From assembly GCA_946537255.1 (NCBI GenBank), contig CAMNFS010000010.1, positions 1 to 47,129 of the forward strand: a DNA stretch of 47,129 nucleotides, in the 5' to 3' direction. The translations under genes and the position numbers were made by a program. The DNA is from an uncultured Erysipelotrichaceae bacterium (lineage in GTDB: Bacteria; Bacillota_I; Bacilli_A; Erysipelotrichales; Erysipelotrichaceae). Under the pieces are notes generated by a model. The model did not search any database. It saw only the letters and a program-made list of their open reading frames with translations, and had not been told where the DNA came from. Positions 38,455-46,777 of this stretch are shown one piece after another (the stretch's first letter is position 1; every line of letters starts with the position of its first letter).

Positions 38455-40461
38455 TCAGTGGATTTCTTCGGTCTCAATGAGAAAGCGGACCGATCCCCTG
38501 ACTCCTTCCGGAAGACCGGTAAAGCTCTGATAGTCCCGATCATTCCTTACAGCCGCCCGGGCCCGGCGCAGAAGAGCGCTGAACTCACTTCCGGTCAGAT
38601 CCTTTATCTTCTGAATACCCTCCCGGTTGAACTTTTCCATCCCGTCCGAAAGCTCACCGCCTCCTTCTGATATTTTTCCATATCCTTCGTTCAGGGCGTT
38701 TCCGGCAGAAGGCAGCTGATCCGCGGCAGACTTCAGCATATCCGCCCCTTCCGCGATCTTTTCAACGCCATCCGTGTATGCGCAGATTCCCTCCGCAAGA
38801 CGGACTCCGCCATCAGCGAGTCTTGCGGTACCATCCTGAAGTCTGACAAGTAATTCAGGCAGTTCACTCAGCCCGCTCATCATTTCCTGAAGCCCGGATA
38901 CATATTCGGAAAGAATGGCAAGATCGCCAAGAACCGATCCGATCGATCCGCCAAGAGCTGCTGTCGCTGTTTCGATTTCCTTCTGATCCAGCTGCGGGCA
39001 TTCCGGAATCTTCGCATCCAGTTCCGCCAGTACTGCATTCAGTCTTTCCGGGAGCTGATCGCTGTATTCAATCAAAGCCTGGGCCCGTTCCTCTCCGAGT
39101 GCTTCCTTCAGTTTTTCCTTTTCCTCTTCGCTGAGCAGCTGTACCTCCGCTTCCTCTTTCAGCTGAATCAGCTTCATCTCGGAATCCAGGATGGAGGCAT
39201 GCCAGGCTTCCGCTTCCTGAGAGAATGCATTCATCGCTTCCGTCATTTCAAGAAGAGCGGAAACCGTCACAGGAATACTTCCGGCCTGTATGGCAAGATC
39301 TTTGATTGCTGCTTCAAGTGCTTTCTGTTCATCCGGATTGTCCGGAATCAACTCTCCCGGATCCAGTCCGGCAAGGCTCTGATTCAGCTGAAGCAGTCCC
39401 GCCGCCAGCGCTTTCGCTCCGCCGTTCAGATCTCCTGAGGCATCATCCAGAAGCTTCAGTCCATCCCGCAGTCCGCTGATTCCATCTCCTGCCTGACTGA
39501 TTCCATCCGTGTACTGACGCAGATAATTCCCGAATTCCTTCATTCCGCTGCTGAGTTCCGCGGTCCCTTCCGCCAGCTTCAAAGAGGCATCCGAAAGCTT
39601 CCGTGTGTCATCCTGAAGCGTTTCGGCATCTTCGAATACCGCTTCATCAAAATCCTCCAGCAGTCCGCTGGAAACAGCGGTAGCGGTAAAGTCAAGCTGA
39701 AACTCCTCGACCTGTGCCTCTATTTCAAAGGACTCCGGAAAATCCAGATCCTCACTTGGTTCATACTGCTCCGGACGCAGCAGTTCCTTCATCCCGGGCA
39801 TCGCAAAGCCTGCCACGAATTCTCTGTCACCGAAGCGGATTCTCTTTCCATCCGTTTTCACATCAGAAAAACGGTCGCTGAGCGGCACAAGGGTGATCGC
39901 CGCAAACGGCACCCCGCTGACTTCTCCCTGATCCTCTTTTTCAACAGTATGATTGGAGTAATCAAAGCGGATCTTCACATGGCCGCTTCTTCCAGCCAGT
40001 TCATCAGGCTGGATTTGCTGATCATTCAGCCAGTAGCGGATCGATACGCTCACCGGCAGGCTGCGGTCGGTTTTCCCTTCGTACTGAATGGTCTTTCCGC
40101 TGTTTTCAAACAGCAGCCGTTCTCCATCCAGAAGAAAGAATTCCTCGTCCCCTTCCATATTGCGGATATCCCTGAGAAAACTGATGTCTCTCACATACTC
40201 CCCTTCCTTCATGCCCGAAAGGGTTACCTCAACCTTTGTCTCCTTCACGGTTCCGGATGCGTCCGCTTTTGCGCTTACGGTCTCTTCCTTTGTTTCCGGA
40301 AGGGTTTCCGTATGGGGCTCTTTCAGTACCGGTTCCGCCTCTTCCATGGTTTCTGCTGTTTCCGGCTTCAGTGACTGTACTTCAGCCGGCTTTGTGCCGC
40401 ATCCGCTCAGCAGCATTCCGGCCGCAAGAAGTGCCGGCAGTAAGGTTCGTTTATTCCGCAT
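38455..40461 (-). CDS. YhgE/Pip-like lipoprotein with repeat-rich coiled coil
   Basis: 668 aa. Lipoprotein signal L-L-A-A-G-M-L-L-S-G-C with Cys21. Acidic linker (to ~75), beta-rich domain (75-270), then a long region of tandem coiled-coil/YhgE-like repeats (about 285-625) with recurring motifs of the type L-A-x-G-x-x-x-L-x-x-G. The family (YhgE/Pip C-terminal-like) is associated with cell-envelope and phage-receptor functions; here it accompanies an FtsX-like ABC exporter, so it probably bridges the transporter to the envelope. GGAGGAGG precedes the ATG, which overlaps the permease 3' end. Confidence 0.72.
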   Translation of the reverse strand: MRNKRTLLPALLAAGMLLSGCGTKPAEVQSLKPETAETMEEAEPVLKEPHTETLPETKEETVSAKADASGTVKETKVEVTLSGMKEGEYVRDISFLRDIRNMEGDEEFFLLDGERLLFENSGKTIQYEGKTDRSLPVSVSIRYWLNDQQIQPDELAGRSGHVKIRFDYSNHTVEKEDQGEVSGVPFAAITLVPLSDRFSDVKTDGKRIRFGDREFVAGFAMPGMKELLRPEQYEPSEDLDFPESFEIEAQVEEFQLDFTATAVSSGLLEDFDEAVFEDAETLQDDTRKLSDASLKLAEGTAELSSGMKEFGNYLRQYTDGISQAGDGISGLRDGLKLLDDASGDLNGGAKALAAGLLQLNQSLAGLDPGELIPDNPDEQKALEAAIKDLAIQAGSIPVTVSALLEMTEAMNAFSQEAEAWHASILDSEMKLIQLKEEAEVQLLSEEEKEKLKEALGEERAQALIEYSDQLPERLNAVLAELDAKIPECPQLDQKEIETATAALGGSIGSVLGDLAILSEYVSGLQEMMSGLSELPELLVRLQDGTARLADGGVRLAEGICAYTDGVEKIAEGADMLKSAADQLPSAGNALNEGYGKISEGGGELSDGMEKFNREGIQKIKDLTGSEFSALLRRARAAVRNDRDYQSFTGLPEGVRGSVRFLIETEEIH

Positions 40462-42793
40462 TTTTCAATGCCTCCTCCAGCGGTATCTTTCTGATCTTCC
40501 GATATTCAAACACTGCCACAGCCGCGTAGGCCGCAAGGCCGATTACAAACATCCGCGCATTGACCATCGGATCCAGGGTCAGCGGCAGCCAGCCCGACAT
40601 CATTTTTTTCAGCATCGTCCGGAACAGCGGAATCAGAATCACCTTCAGAAGAGGAATACTGACCGCCATGGACACAAGGACCGCAATGGTCGTTGAAAGA
40701 ATATACAGCCCGGCCGTCTCTGATCCGGTAAATCCGAGAATCCTTGTCAGGGAGATCGACTTCGCGTTCTTTTCAATGATCATGCGGGAGAGCAGATAGA
40801 TCAGAATGATGTACATGACAACCGCGAACACATCCACGAGATACATGAGGTCTCCCATGGAAACCATCAGCTGACGGGTGATCTTCGATAACTCATCCCG
40901 GTCAATCACCGTGCTGATATATCTGCGGGGAATATCCGTAATCTCCGTCCGGCTGAAATATCCGGCAAAGGTATCCCGGCCAAGATCAAAGGTTTCATTC
41001 AGTTTTTCCATCGGCATGAATACCGCAATCCCTGACATATATTCGACAACGCTTCCGACAGTGAAGGTATACGTCCTGTCCAGGAATTCCTCTTTCAGCC
41101 GGATCACATCCCCTGGATGAAGGTCATATTTCTCGGCATAGGCACTGGAAACGCATACTTCATCCTTCACTCCGTGCAGATCGACATAGCGGCTGTTTTC
41201 CCTGATCCCGTAGATCATGACCTGATCCTGCCGGGAACCCGGCACCTCTTCTGTTTTCAATGTATAGACGGAGAATTTCTCCGCCGTCGGGTTTTCCGTG
41301 CTGACAGAAGACGCGTATTCCATATATTCAAGCAGCTGGTCTGTTTTCATGGCAGATGAATCCGTAAGGCTCAGGGGAATATTCAGAATGTACTGATAGG
41401 AGGCGATCATATCCTTGTCGATGACAGCCTGGAAATTCGTCATCAGCGCCGGCAGCTGCATGCCGAACATCAGAAGCAGATTGGAAAACAGGATACCGAC
41501 AAAAAGCACCAGATAGCTTCCGGCATTCTGCAGAAGAATCCGCATGCGGTATTTCGTCATGATCGGCAGGGCGTGCGGCAGAAAGAAGGCCCGGCTTCGT
41601 CTCTGGCTGGAAAGATCACCGCGCAGAAAAAGAAGCGGGGAGCGTCTGAGCTGCCGCTGCAGGGTAAGACTCGTGATCGCGATCATGATCAGAATCGGAA
41701 TGATGGTTGTCCGGATAAACGCATCCGCGTTCCAGACGGTCACATAAACCGGAAGACTGTAGCTGGCATAGTACATGTCAGCCGCCGCATTCTTCATGAC
41801 GGTGTAACCCAGAATATTACCAATCAGGGCAGACACAACGGTTACAGTCACAGGAACCGCCATATAATGTTCTGTCAGTTCCTTTCTTGTATAGCCCGAG
41901 GCAAGCAGGGTTCCGATGACAGCGGATTCCCTGCGGATCGTGTCATTGATCGTAATGGTGAACACAAACGCGATGATGGCAATGATGATGTACAGAAGCA
42001 CTTCCATCATGACCTTGTCACTTCCCATATCTTCGCCGGTGAAGGTGATTGCCTGATTCTGATAGCGGGGCACGTAATCCTGAAGGGGCACGATCTCCCG
42101 CAGCTGTTTCAGAAGCTTTTCCGACCAGTCGTGTTCTTCTTCTCTGTCAGAAGGATCCTTCGGATACCGCCATGCATAACAATAGGTGACCGGCAGATCC
42201 TTCAGCGCTTCAAATCCCTGCGGGGTAAGACAGGCGACAGAGAACTTCACGGCGTCAAACATACTGTCGGAGTTGTTCTGAAACAGACAGCTGTAGTCCC
42301 CGAAGGCCGCCAGTCCGGAGACCTTCCAGGTATGGGTTCCATCCGTAAGGGCATCCCCGATGCGGATATGATTGTTGTCCGCGTACATGCGGTCAATGAT
42401 GATTTCATCCGGAGCGGACGGAAACTCCCCCTTCATGAGACACAGCAGGTTGACACTGTCCCGCATGGCATAGATGCGCAGCGTGCTTCCATTGTTCAGT
42501 GACGTCTCCGCGTAACGGTTATCATAAATGGTGATGTCAAGCCGGCGGATGGCCTTGCGGGCGGAGGGATTCAGGGGATTGCGGGTCTCGAAATGACCGT
42601 GCTCAATATTGTATTTTTCAAATCCTTCCTCATACGCAATCAGCATGGAGTTATCCGCAACCAGAAAACCCGACACAAAGGAAATGCTCATGAGCATCAG
42701 AAGAAAGATCACAAAGTACTTGCCGAAATCCCCTTTCAGTTCTCTCAGGAACCGGTGATTCAGCGGGTTGTTTCTGTATCCCATGCGGTTCAC
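40451..42793 (-). CDS. FtsX-like (MacB-type) ABC transporter permease
   Basis: 780 aa. First helix near 28-46, a large extracellular domain (~50-260), then two groups of FtsX-type helices (about 266-375 and 655-760) with another extracellular domain between. This 2x FtsX layout is that of Bacillota MacB/LolE/Bce-like permeases handling lipids or antibiotics. The start is GTG at 42793, overlapping the ATPase stop as GTGA; an ATG nine bases later is an alternative. Works with the ATPase encoded upstream and the lipoprotein downstream. Confidence 0.85.
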   Translation of the reverse strand: MNRMGYRNNPLNHRFLRELKGDFGKYFVIFLLMLMSISFVSGFLVADNSMLIAYEEGFEKYNIEHGHFETRNPLNPSARKAIRRLDITIYDNRYAETSLNNGSTLRIYAMRDSVNLLCLMKGEFPSAPDEIIIDRMYADNNHIRIGDALTDGTHTWKVSGLAAFGDYSCLFQNNSDSMFDAVKFSVACLTPQGFEALKDLPVTYCYAWRYPKDPSDREEEHDWSEKLLKQLREIVPLQDYVPRYQNQAITFTGEDMGSDKVMMEVLLYIIIAIIAFVFTITINDTIRRESAVIGTLLASGYTRKELTEHYMAVPVTVTVVSALIGNILGYTVMKNAAADMYYASYSLPVYVTVWNADAFIRTTIIPILIMIAITSLTLQRQLRRSPLLFLRGDLSSQRRSRAFFLPHALPIMTKYRMRILLQNAGSYLVLFVGILFSNLLLMFGMQLPALMTNFQAVIDKDMIASYQYILNIPLSLTDSSAMKTDQLLEYMEYASSVSTENPTAEKFSVYTLKTEEVPGSRQDQVMIYGIRENSRYVDLHGVKDEVCVSSAYAEKYDLHPGDVIRLKEEFLDRTYTFTVGSVVEYMSGIAVFMPMEKLNETFDLGRDTFAGYFSRTEITDIPRRYISTVIDRDELSKITRQLMVSMGDLMYLVDVFAVVMYIILIYLLSRMIIEKNAKSISLTRILGFTGSETAGLYILSTTIAVLVSMAVSIPLLKVILIPLFRTMLKKMMSGWLPLTLDPMVNARMFVIGLAAYAAVAVFEYRKIRKIPLEEALKNAE

Positions 42794-43488
42794 CAGTCCA
42801 GATCCGCCGCGGCGGTTTTTTCTTCATTGCGGTACTGTCTGCGGATCGTGCCGTCGCGCATCTCCAGCACAAGATCAGCCATATGCCGGATCGCTTCATT
42901 ATGAGTCACCATGACAACCGTGCTTCCGTATTTCTGATTCACGGATTCAATCAGCTTCAGAATGTCCTTTGAGGTACGGTAATCGAGCGCTCCGGTCGGT
43001 TCATCACAGAGCAGAATATCCGGGTTCTTGATAATCGCCCGGCCGATGGAGGTACGCTGCTGCTGACCTCCGGAAAGCTGGCTGGGCAGCTTGTCCTGGT
43101 GCTCCTTCAGCCCCAGTGTTTCAATCAGTCCGTCAATATCCAGAGGATGATCCGAAAGATATCCTCCGACTTCGATGTTTTCCCGCACGGTGAGATTGGG
43201 AATCAGATTGTACATCTGGAAGATATAGCCAAGATGTTTCCGGCGGTATTTCGTTCGTTCCCGCTCATTCATGGTATTCATGACTTCTCCCCGGACTTCA
43301 ATTTTCCCGCTGTCTGCTTCATCGATTCCGCCGATGATATTCAGAAGGGTCGATTTTCCGCACCCGGATGGACCAAGAAGCACGACGAGTTCTCCCTTTT
43401 CAGCGTCAAAGCTGATCCCTTTGAGAACCTCAACCCGGTTTTCTCTGTTTCCATAGGATTTTCGGATATCACGCAGTCCAAGGAACAT
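42790..43488 (-). CDS. ABC transporter ATPase (MacB/LolD-like)
   Basis: 232 aa. Walker A G39-P-S-G-C-G-K-S-T47, Q-loop, signature L-S-G-G-Q-Q-Q-R, Walker B D-I-L-L-C-D-E-P-T-G-A-L-D, and switch His in V-M-V-T-H-N. This type pairs with FtsX-like permeases. The ribosome site GGAGGG is four bases before the ATG, directly behind the operator. First gene of the ABC/lipoprotein operon. Confidence 0.93.
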   Translation of the reverse strand: MFLGLRDIRKSYGNRENRVEVLKGISFDAEKGELVVLLGPSGCGKSTLLNIIGGIDEADSGKIEVRGEVMNTMNERERTKYRRKHLGYIFQMYNLIPNLTVRENIEVGGYLSDHPLDIDGLIETLGLKEHQDKLPSQLSGGQQQRTSIGRAIIKNPDILLCDEPTGALDYRTSKDILKLIESVNQKYGSTVVMVTHNEAIRHMADLVLEMRDGTIRRQYRNEEKTAAADLDW

Positions 43489-43498
43489 ACTTCCCTCC

Positions 43499-43520
43499 AG
43501 TTAGTTTTATTTAACTAACT
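43499..43520. promoter_or_regulatory. 22-bp palindromic operator, copy 2
   Basis: AGTTAGTT, spacer TTATTT, AACTAACT: the same perfect 8-6-8 palindrome as at 38334-38355. It starts one base after the -10 of the ABC operon promoter and ends 10 bases before the ATPase start codon, overlapping the predicted transcription start. Confidence 0.8.
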
Positions 43521-43521
43521 T

Positions 43522-43549
43522 ATCATACTCTCTTTTTCCCGCGTTTCAA
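43522..43549 (-). promoter_or_regulatory. Promoter of the ABC/lipoprotein operon
   Basis: Minus strand TTGAAA (43544-43549), 16 bases, TATGAT (43522-43527), immediately followed by the palindromic operator. Confidence 0.6.
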
Positions 43550-43589
43550 GCCCTGCTGTTCCTGCTTCTGGATCCTTTCAGCCGCGAGG

Positions 43590-43618
43590 TTGTCGCAAAA
43601 CGGGTTTTCGGATAGTAT
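43590..43618 (+). promoter_or_regulatory. Promoter of the second sodium symporter
   Basis: TTGTCG (43590-43595), 17 bases, TAGTAT (43613-43618). The predicted start near 43625 leaves a leader with AAAGGAAGG. Confidence 0.5.
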
Positions 43619-43646
43619 TGAAATCTGTGAAAGGAAGGTATCTGTT

Positions 43647-45023
43647 TTGAAGAAACAAGACAGCGGCCGGGGATCCTTTACCGGCAAACTGGGATTTGTG
43701 CTTTCGGCAGCCGGCGCTTCCGTCGGACTTGGAAACATCTGGAGGTTTCCATATCTTGCGGCAAGACACGGCGGCGGCATTTTTCTCATTGTATATATTG
43801 TTCTGGCACTGACCTTCGGCTATACGATGATCACTGCGGAAACCGCGATCGGACGCGCCTCCGGAAAAAGTCCGGTCAGCGCGTTCCGTCATTTCTCCAG
43901 TGCTCCCCTCATGAAGGCGGGAGGATGGCTGAACGCCATCATTCCGATCCTGATTGTGCCCTATTATTCGGTCATCGGCGGGTGGGTCTGCAAATATCTG
44001 TTTGAATTCACTCATACGGATCTTAAGGTACTGACAACCGACCGTTTCTTTACCTCCTTCATCACGAATGGAACCGATGCCGAACTGTGGTTCATCATCT
44101 TCACCATACTGGTGCTTCTGATTATCTTCATGGGCGTGGAAAACGGCATCGAACGGGTATCGCGGATCATGATGCCGGTACTGGTAGTAATTGCGGTCAT
44201 CATCTGCGGATACACCGTCACAAGACCCGGTGCCCTTGCGGGTGTGCGCTACTTTCTGATTCCGGATGTGTCCAGATTCTCCTGGATGACGGTCGTTTCC
44301 GCCATGGGACAGATGTTCTATTCCCTCTCCATCGCAATGGGCATTCTGATCACCTTCGGCTCCTATATGAAGAAAGACATCTCCATTGAAGACTCCACCG
44401 CTCAGGTGGAGGTGTTCGATACCGCCATTGCCATTCTGGCCGGTCTCATGATCATCCCGGCAGTATTTGCTTTCTCCGGAGCGGACGCGGCAAAAGACCT
44501 GAACGCAGGTCCTTCCCTGATGTTTGTGACCATGCCGAAAATCCTCCAAAGCATGAACGGCGGCCGGATGATCGGAATTCTGTTCTTTCTGCTGGTATTG
44601 TTTGCGGCTCTTACAAGTGCGATCGCGCTTACGGAAAGTGCCGTCTCCACCTTCACGGATGAATTCGGCTTCAGCCGGCCCTTCGCCACCGGAATCATGG
44701 CGGTGATCATCATTCTGCTTGGAACCCTGTCGTGTCTTGGCTATGGACCGCTCGCCTTTATTTCCATTATCGGAATGCCGTTTCTGGATTTCTTCGATTT
44801 TCTGACCAATTCCCTGATGATGCCGCTGTCGGCGCTGGCGATCTGTATTCTTGTCGTCAGATACATGGGCATCGAAAAGGTGGAAGAAGAGGTCATGCGG
44901 GATGGAAAGCCTTTCCGGCGCCGCAGAATTTTCTCCTTCATGATCCGCTATGTCTGTCCGCTGTTTGTCATTATCATACTGATGAGTTCGGTACTCAGCG
45001 CATTCGGCATCATTTCCATGTAA
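43647..45023 (+). CDS. Second sodium-dependent symporter (SNF/NSS family)
   Basis: 458 aa. Same family as the protein at 7667-9019: F-T-G-K-L-G-F-V-L-S-A-A-G-A-S-V-G-L-G-N-I-W (first helix, written in part) and about 12 helices. A start at TTG 43647 is chosen because AAAGGAAGG lies 8 bases upstream; the longer frame starting at 43590 would run through the promoter. Divergent from the ABC operon. Probably imports an amino acid with Na+. A weak terminator follows. Confidence 0.88.
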   Translation: MKKQDSGRGSFTGKLGFVLSAAGASVGLGNIWRFPYLAARHGGGIFLIVYIVLALTFGYTMITAETAIGRASGKSPVSAFRHFSSAPLMKAGGWLNAIIPILIVPYYSVIGGWVCKYLFEFTHTDLKVLTTDRFFTSFITNGTDAELWFIIFTILVLLIIFMGVENGIERVSRIMMPVLVVIAVIICGYTVTRPGALAGVRYFLIPDVSRFSWMTVVSAMGQMFYSLSIAMGILITFGSYMKKDISIEDSTAQVEVFDTAIAILAGLMIIPAVFAFSGADAAKDLNAGPSLMFVTMPKILQSMNGGRMIGILFFLLVLFAALTSAIALTESAVSTFTDEFGFSRPFATGIMAVIIILLGTLSCLGYGPLAFISIIGMPFLDFFDFLTNSLMMPLSALAICILVVRYMGIEKVEEEVMRDGKPFRRRRIFSFMIRYVCPLFVIIILMSSVLSAFGIISM

Positions 45024-45038
45024 TCTCTCAGCAGCACG

Positions 45039-45076
45039 GTTTCCACTCCCGCGTCAAACGGGGGAAACGCTTCTTT
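45039..45076 (+). terminator. Probable terminator of the symporter gene
   Basis: GTTTCC (45039-45044) pairs with GGAAAC (45063-45068), with an inner CCCG/CGGG pair, then GCTTCTTT. The short T-run makes efficiency uncertain. Confidence 0.45.
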
Positions 45077-45082
45077 CGAGGA

Positions 45083-45088
45083 TATAAT
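45083..45088 (+). promoter_or_regulatory. -10 element of the 502-aa coiled-coil gene
   Basis: Perfect TATAAT; the predicted start near 45095 lies just before the inverted repeat at 45104-45122. No convincing -35 at 16-18 bases. Confidence 0.5.
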
Positions 45089-45103
45089 AATGAGTAAGGA
45101 CTG

Positions 45104-45122
45104 CCCGGATTCTGAATCCGGG
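45104..45122 (+). promoter_or_regulatory. Perfect inverted repeat in 5' leader
   Basis: CCCGGATTC-T-GAATCCGGG, a perfect 9-bp inverted repeat with one central base, folds as an 8-bp stem with a 3-base loop in RNA and is a symmetric DNA site in the double strand. It lies about 10 bases after the predicted start and 31 before the ATG. No T-run follows. It could be an operator or a 5' stabilising hairpin. Confidence 0.65.
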
Positions 45123-45153
45123 CCATACAGAATATCCGAAAGGAGAACAGAAA

Positions 45154-46662
45154 ATGCTGCTGTTTTCAGCAATGCTTGATATCAGTAAACGTCTTACAGA
45201 AGAAGCATTTGTGAAGCTGGTCATCCGCTGGAATAAAGAAAGCACCTACAGAGAAAACATCATTCCCGACCTGAACTGGGATGGAAGCTTTGATGTCCGT
45301 ATGGGAAGCAGCCAGCTGTGGCTTTCGATAAAGGAATACCGTCCCCGCCGGATTGTCGCGGTCCGATATGAGAAACAGGAAAGCGACGGCGGAATCTGGG
45401 ATACGGACTACATCATGAATTTTGCGGAACGGAAAATGTGCATCCGCCTGGAACGAAGCTACCGGGCCGAAGCACTTTCCAACAATCCGAGATTTTCCAC
45501 TCCCCATTTCATTACCCTGCTTGAACAGAACGGATACCTGGAGATGGATGGAGAGCTTCCGGTCAGGCGGGAGCCGGTTTTCATACAGAAGGAACAGCTT
45601 CCCCTGCTTGCGGATATCATTACCGAAAAGAAGCGGTTCCGTCTTCCGGTTGTGTTCGTATCAAAAAAGTTTTCCAATGAAGACCCGGTCGATCCCGCAA
45701 AGCTTGCCGGAAGAGTGAAGGGAGCTGCCCATGTGCTGGTACAGGCGGATACGGAATCCGGCTATGAGCTGCGGACCCTCTGTCAGAGCCGGAATGAATT
45801 CAACGGCGCAGCCGGCATCTATTTCCCGAACGCTTCGATTCCTCACGTCCGCTTTCTCCCGCACACTGAACAGGGATATGATGAGCGGATGATGGAAAAA
45901 CTGATCCGCTCTGTGATTCAGTACAGCAGTTCTCTTGCGGTGGATGTCATGTATACATGGCAGGGAGTTAACAACGCCCTTCTGATGGATCGCTTCGATG
46001 CCCAGAGAAAAGCCAGGGCTGCGGCCGATCACGCCAGAAGAACTGCCGAAGCAGAGATGGAACAGCTGCTGAATTCCATGGAAGAGGAAGAAAAAAGAAT
46101 CCGTGCCAGAGCAGCCGAGGATGCCAGGCTGGAAGCCGATCGGATTCTGGATGAGTTTGACAATGAGCTTCAGCATCTGCAGAAGCAGGTAGCGGAGCTT
46201 GCCCGCAGCAATGAGCTGCTTCAGTATGAAAACCAGGGGCTGAAGTCCCGGCTGGATACCGTGAATGAACTGCCGGTTCTGCACACGGGAGAAGAGAAGG
46301 AATTCTATCCGGGAGAAATCCGGGATCTGATCCTTCTGACACTGTCTGACTCCCTTTCCCGCATGCAGAGGAATACCCGCCGGGCGGATGTCATTGAGGA
46401 CATCATTCTGGCCAATGAGTATGCCCATACTTCCGAGCAGTATGCCAGAGACATTCGCCGCCTTCTTTCCGCCTATGACGGCATGACTTCTTTTCTGAAG
46501 CAGCGTCTTCAGGAAATCGGATTTGTGATTACGGAAGACGGAAAGCATTACAAACTGACCTGGCATGGAGATGACCGCTATCAGATCATCCTCTCCAAAA
46601 CCCCCAGTGATCACAGAACCGGAAAAAACAGCGTCCAGAAAATCAACAGAACCATTTTCTGA
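45154..46662 (+). CDS. Uncharacterised 502-aa protein with central coiled coil
   Basis: 502 aa, no signal peptide or membrane segment. Residues 1-240 look like a mixed alpha/beta domain (L-L-F-S-A-M-L-D-I-S-K near the start, P-H-F-I-T-L-L-E-Q-N-G-Y-L near 118, L-P-V-V-F-V-S-K, then V-K-G-A-A-H-V-L-V near 187-195). Residues ~283-367 are a heptad-rich coiled coil with many Glu/Arg. Residues ~383-502 form a C-terminal helical domain ending in a small beta-type unit, I-G-F-V-I-T-E-D-G-K-H-Y-K, that loosely recalls a HicA-like double-stranded-RNA-binding fold. I do not recognise the family, so no function is assigned. AGGAG is eight bases before the ATG. It appears to be monocistronic. Confidence 0.75.
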   Translation: MLLFSAMLDISKRLTEEAFVKLVIRWNKESTYRENIIPDLNWDGSFDVRMGSSQLWLSIKEYRPRRIVAVRYEKQESDGGIWDTDYIMNFAERKMCIRLERSYRAEALSNNPRFSTPHFITLLEQNGYLEMDGELPVRREPVFIQKEQLPLLADIITEKKRFRLPVVFVSKKFSNEDPVDPAKLAGRVKGAAHVLVQADTESGYELRTLCQSRNEFNGAAGIYFPNASIPHVRFLPHTEQGYDERMMEKLIRSVIQYSSSLAVDVMYTWQGVNNALLMDRFDAQRKARAAADHARRTAEAEMEQLLNSMEEEEKRIRARAAEDARLEADRILDEFDNELQHLQKQVAELARSNELLQYENQGLKSRLDTVNELPVLHTGEEKEFYPGEIRDLILLTLSDSLSRMQRNTRRADVIEDIILANEYAHTSEQYARDIRRLLSAYDGMTSFLKQRLQEIGFVITEDGKHYKLTWHGDDRYQIILSKTPSDHRTGKNSVQKINRTIF

Positions 46663-46777
46663 ACAGGCGCATAAGCAAAAAAGTCAGTCAGACCGCTTCG
46701 GCTGTATTGAGCTCCCCGATCCGCTGCCTGAAGACTTGCCGTCAGGGATTTCATATTCAATAAAACCCGTTCGCTGT

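Noticed and set aside
46663-46777. Terminator between the coiled-coil gene and the SstT fragment
   Set aside because: A T-run exists on the minus strand (plus 46677-46683), but only 3-bp stems can be drawn next to it; too weak to call.
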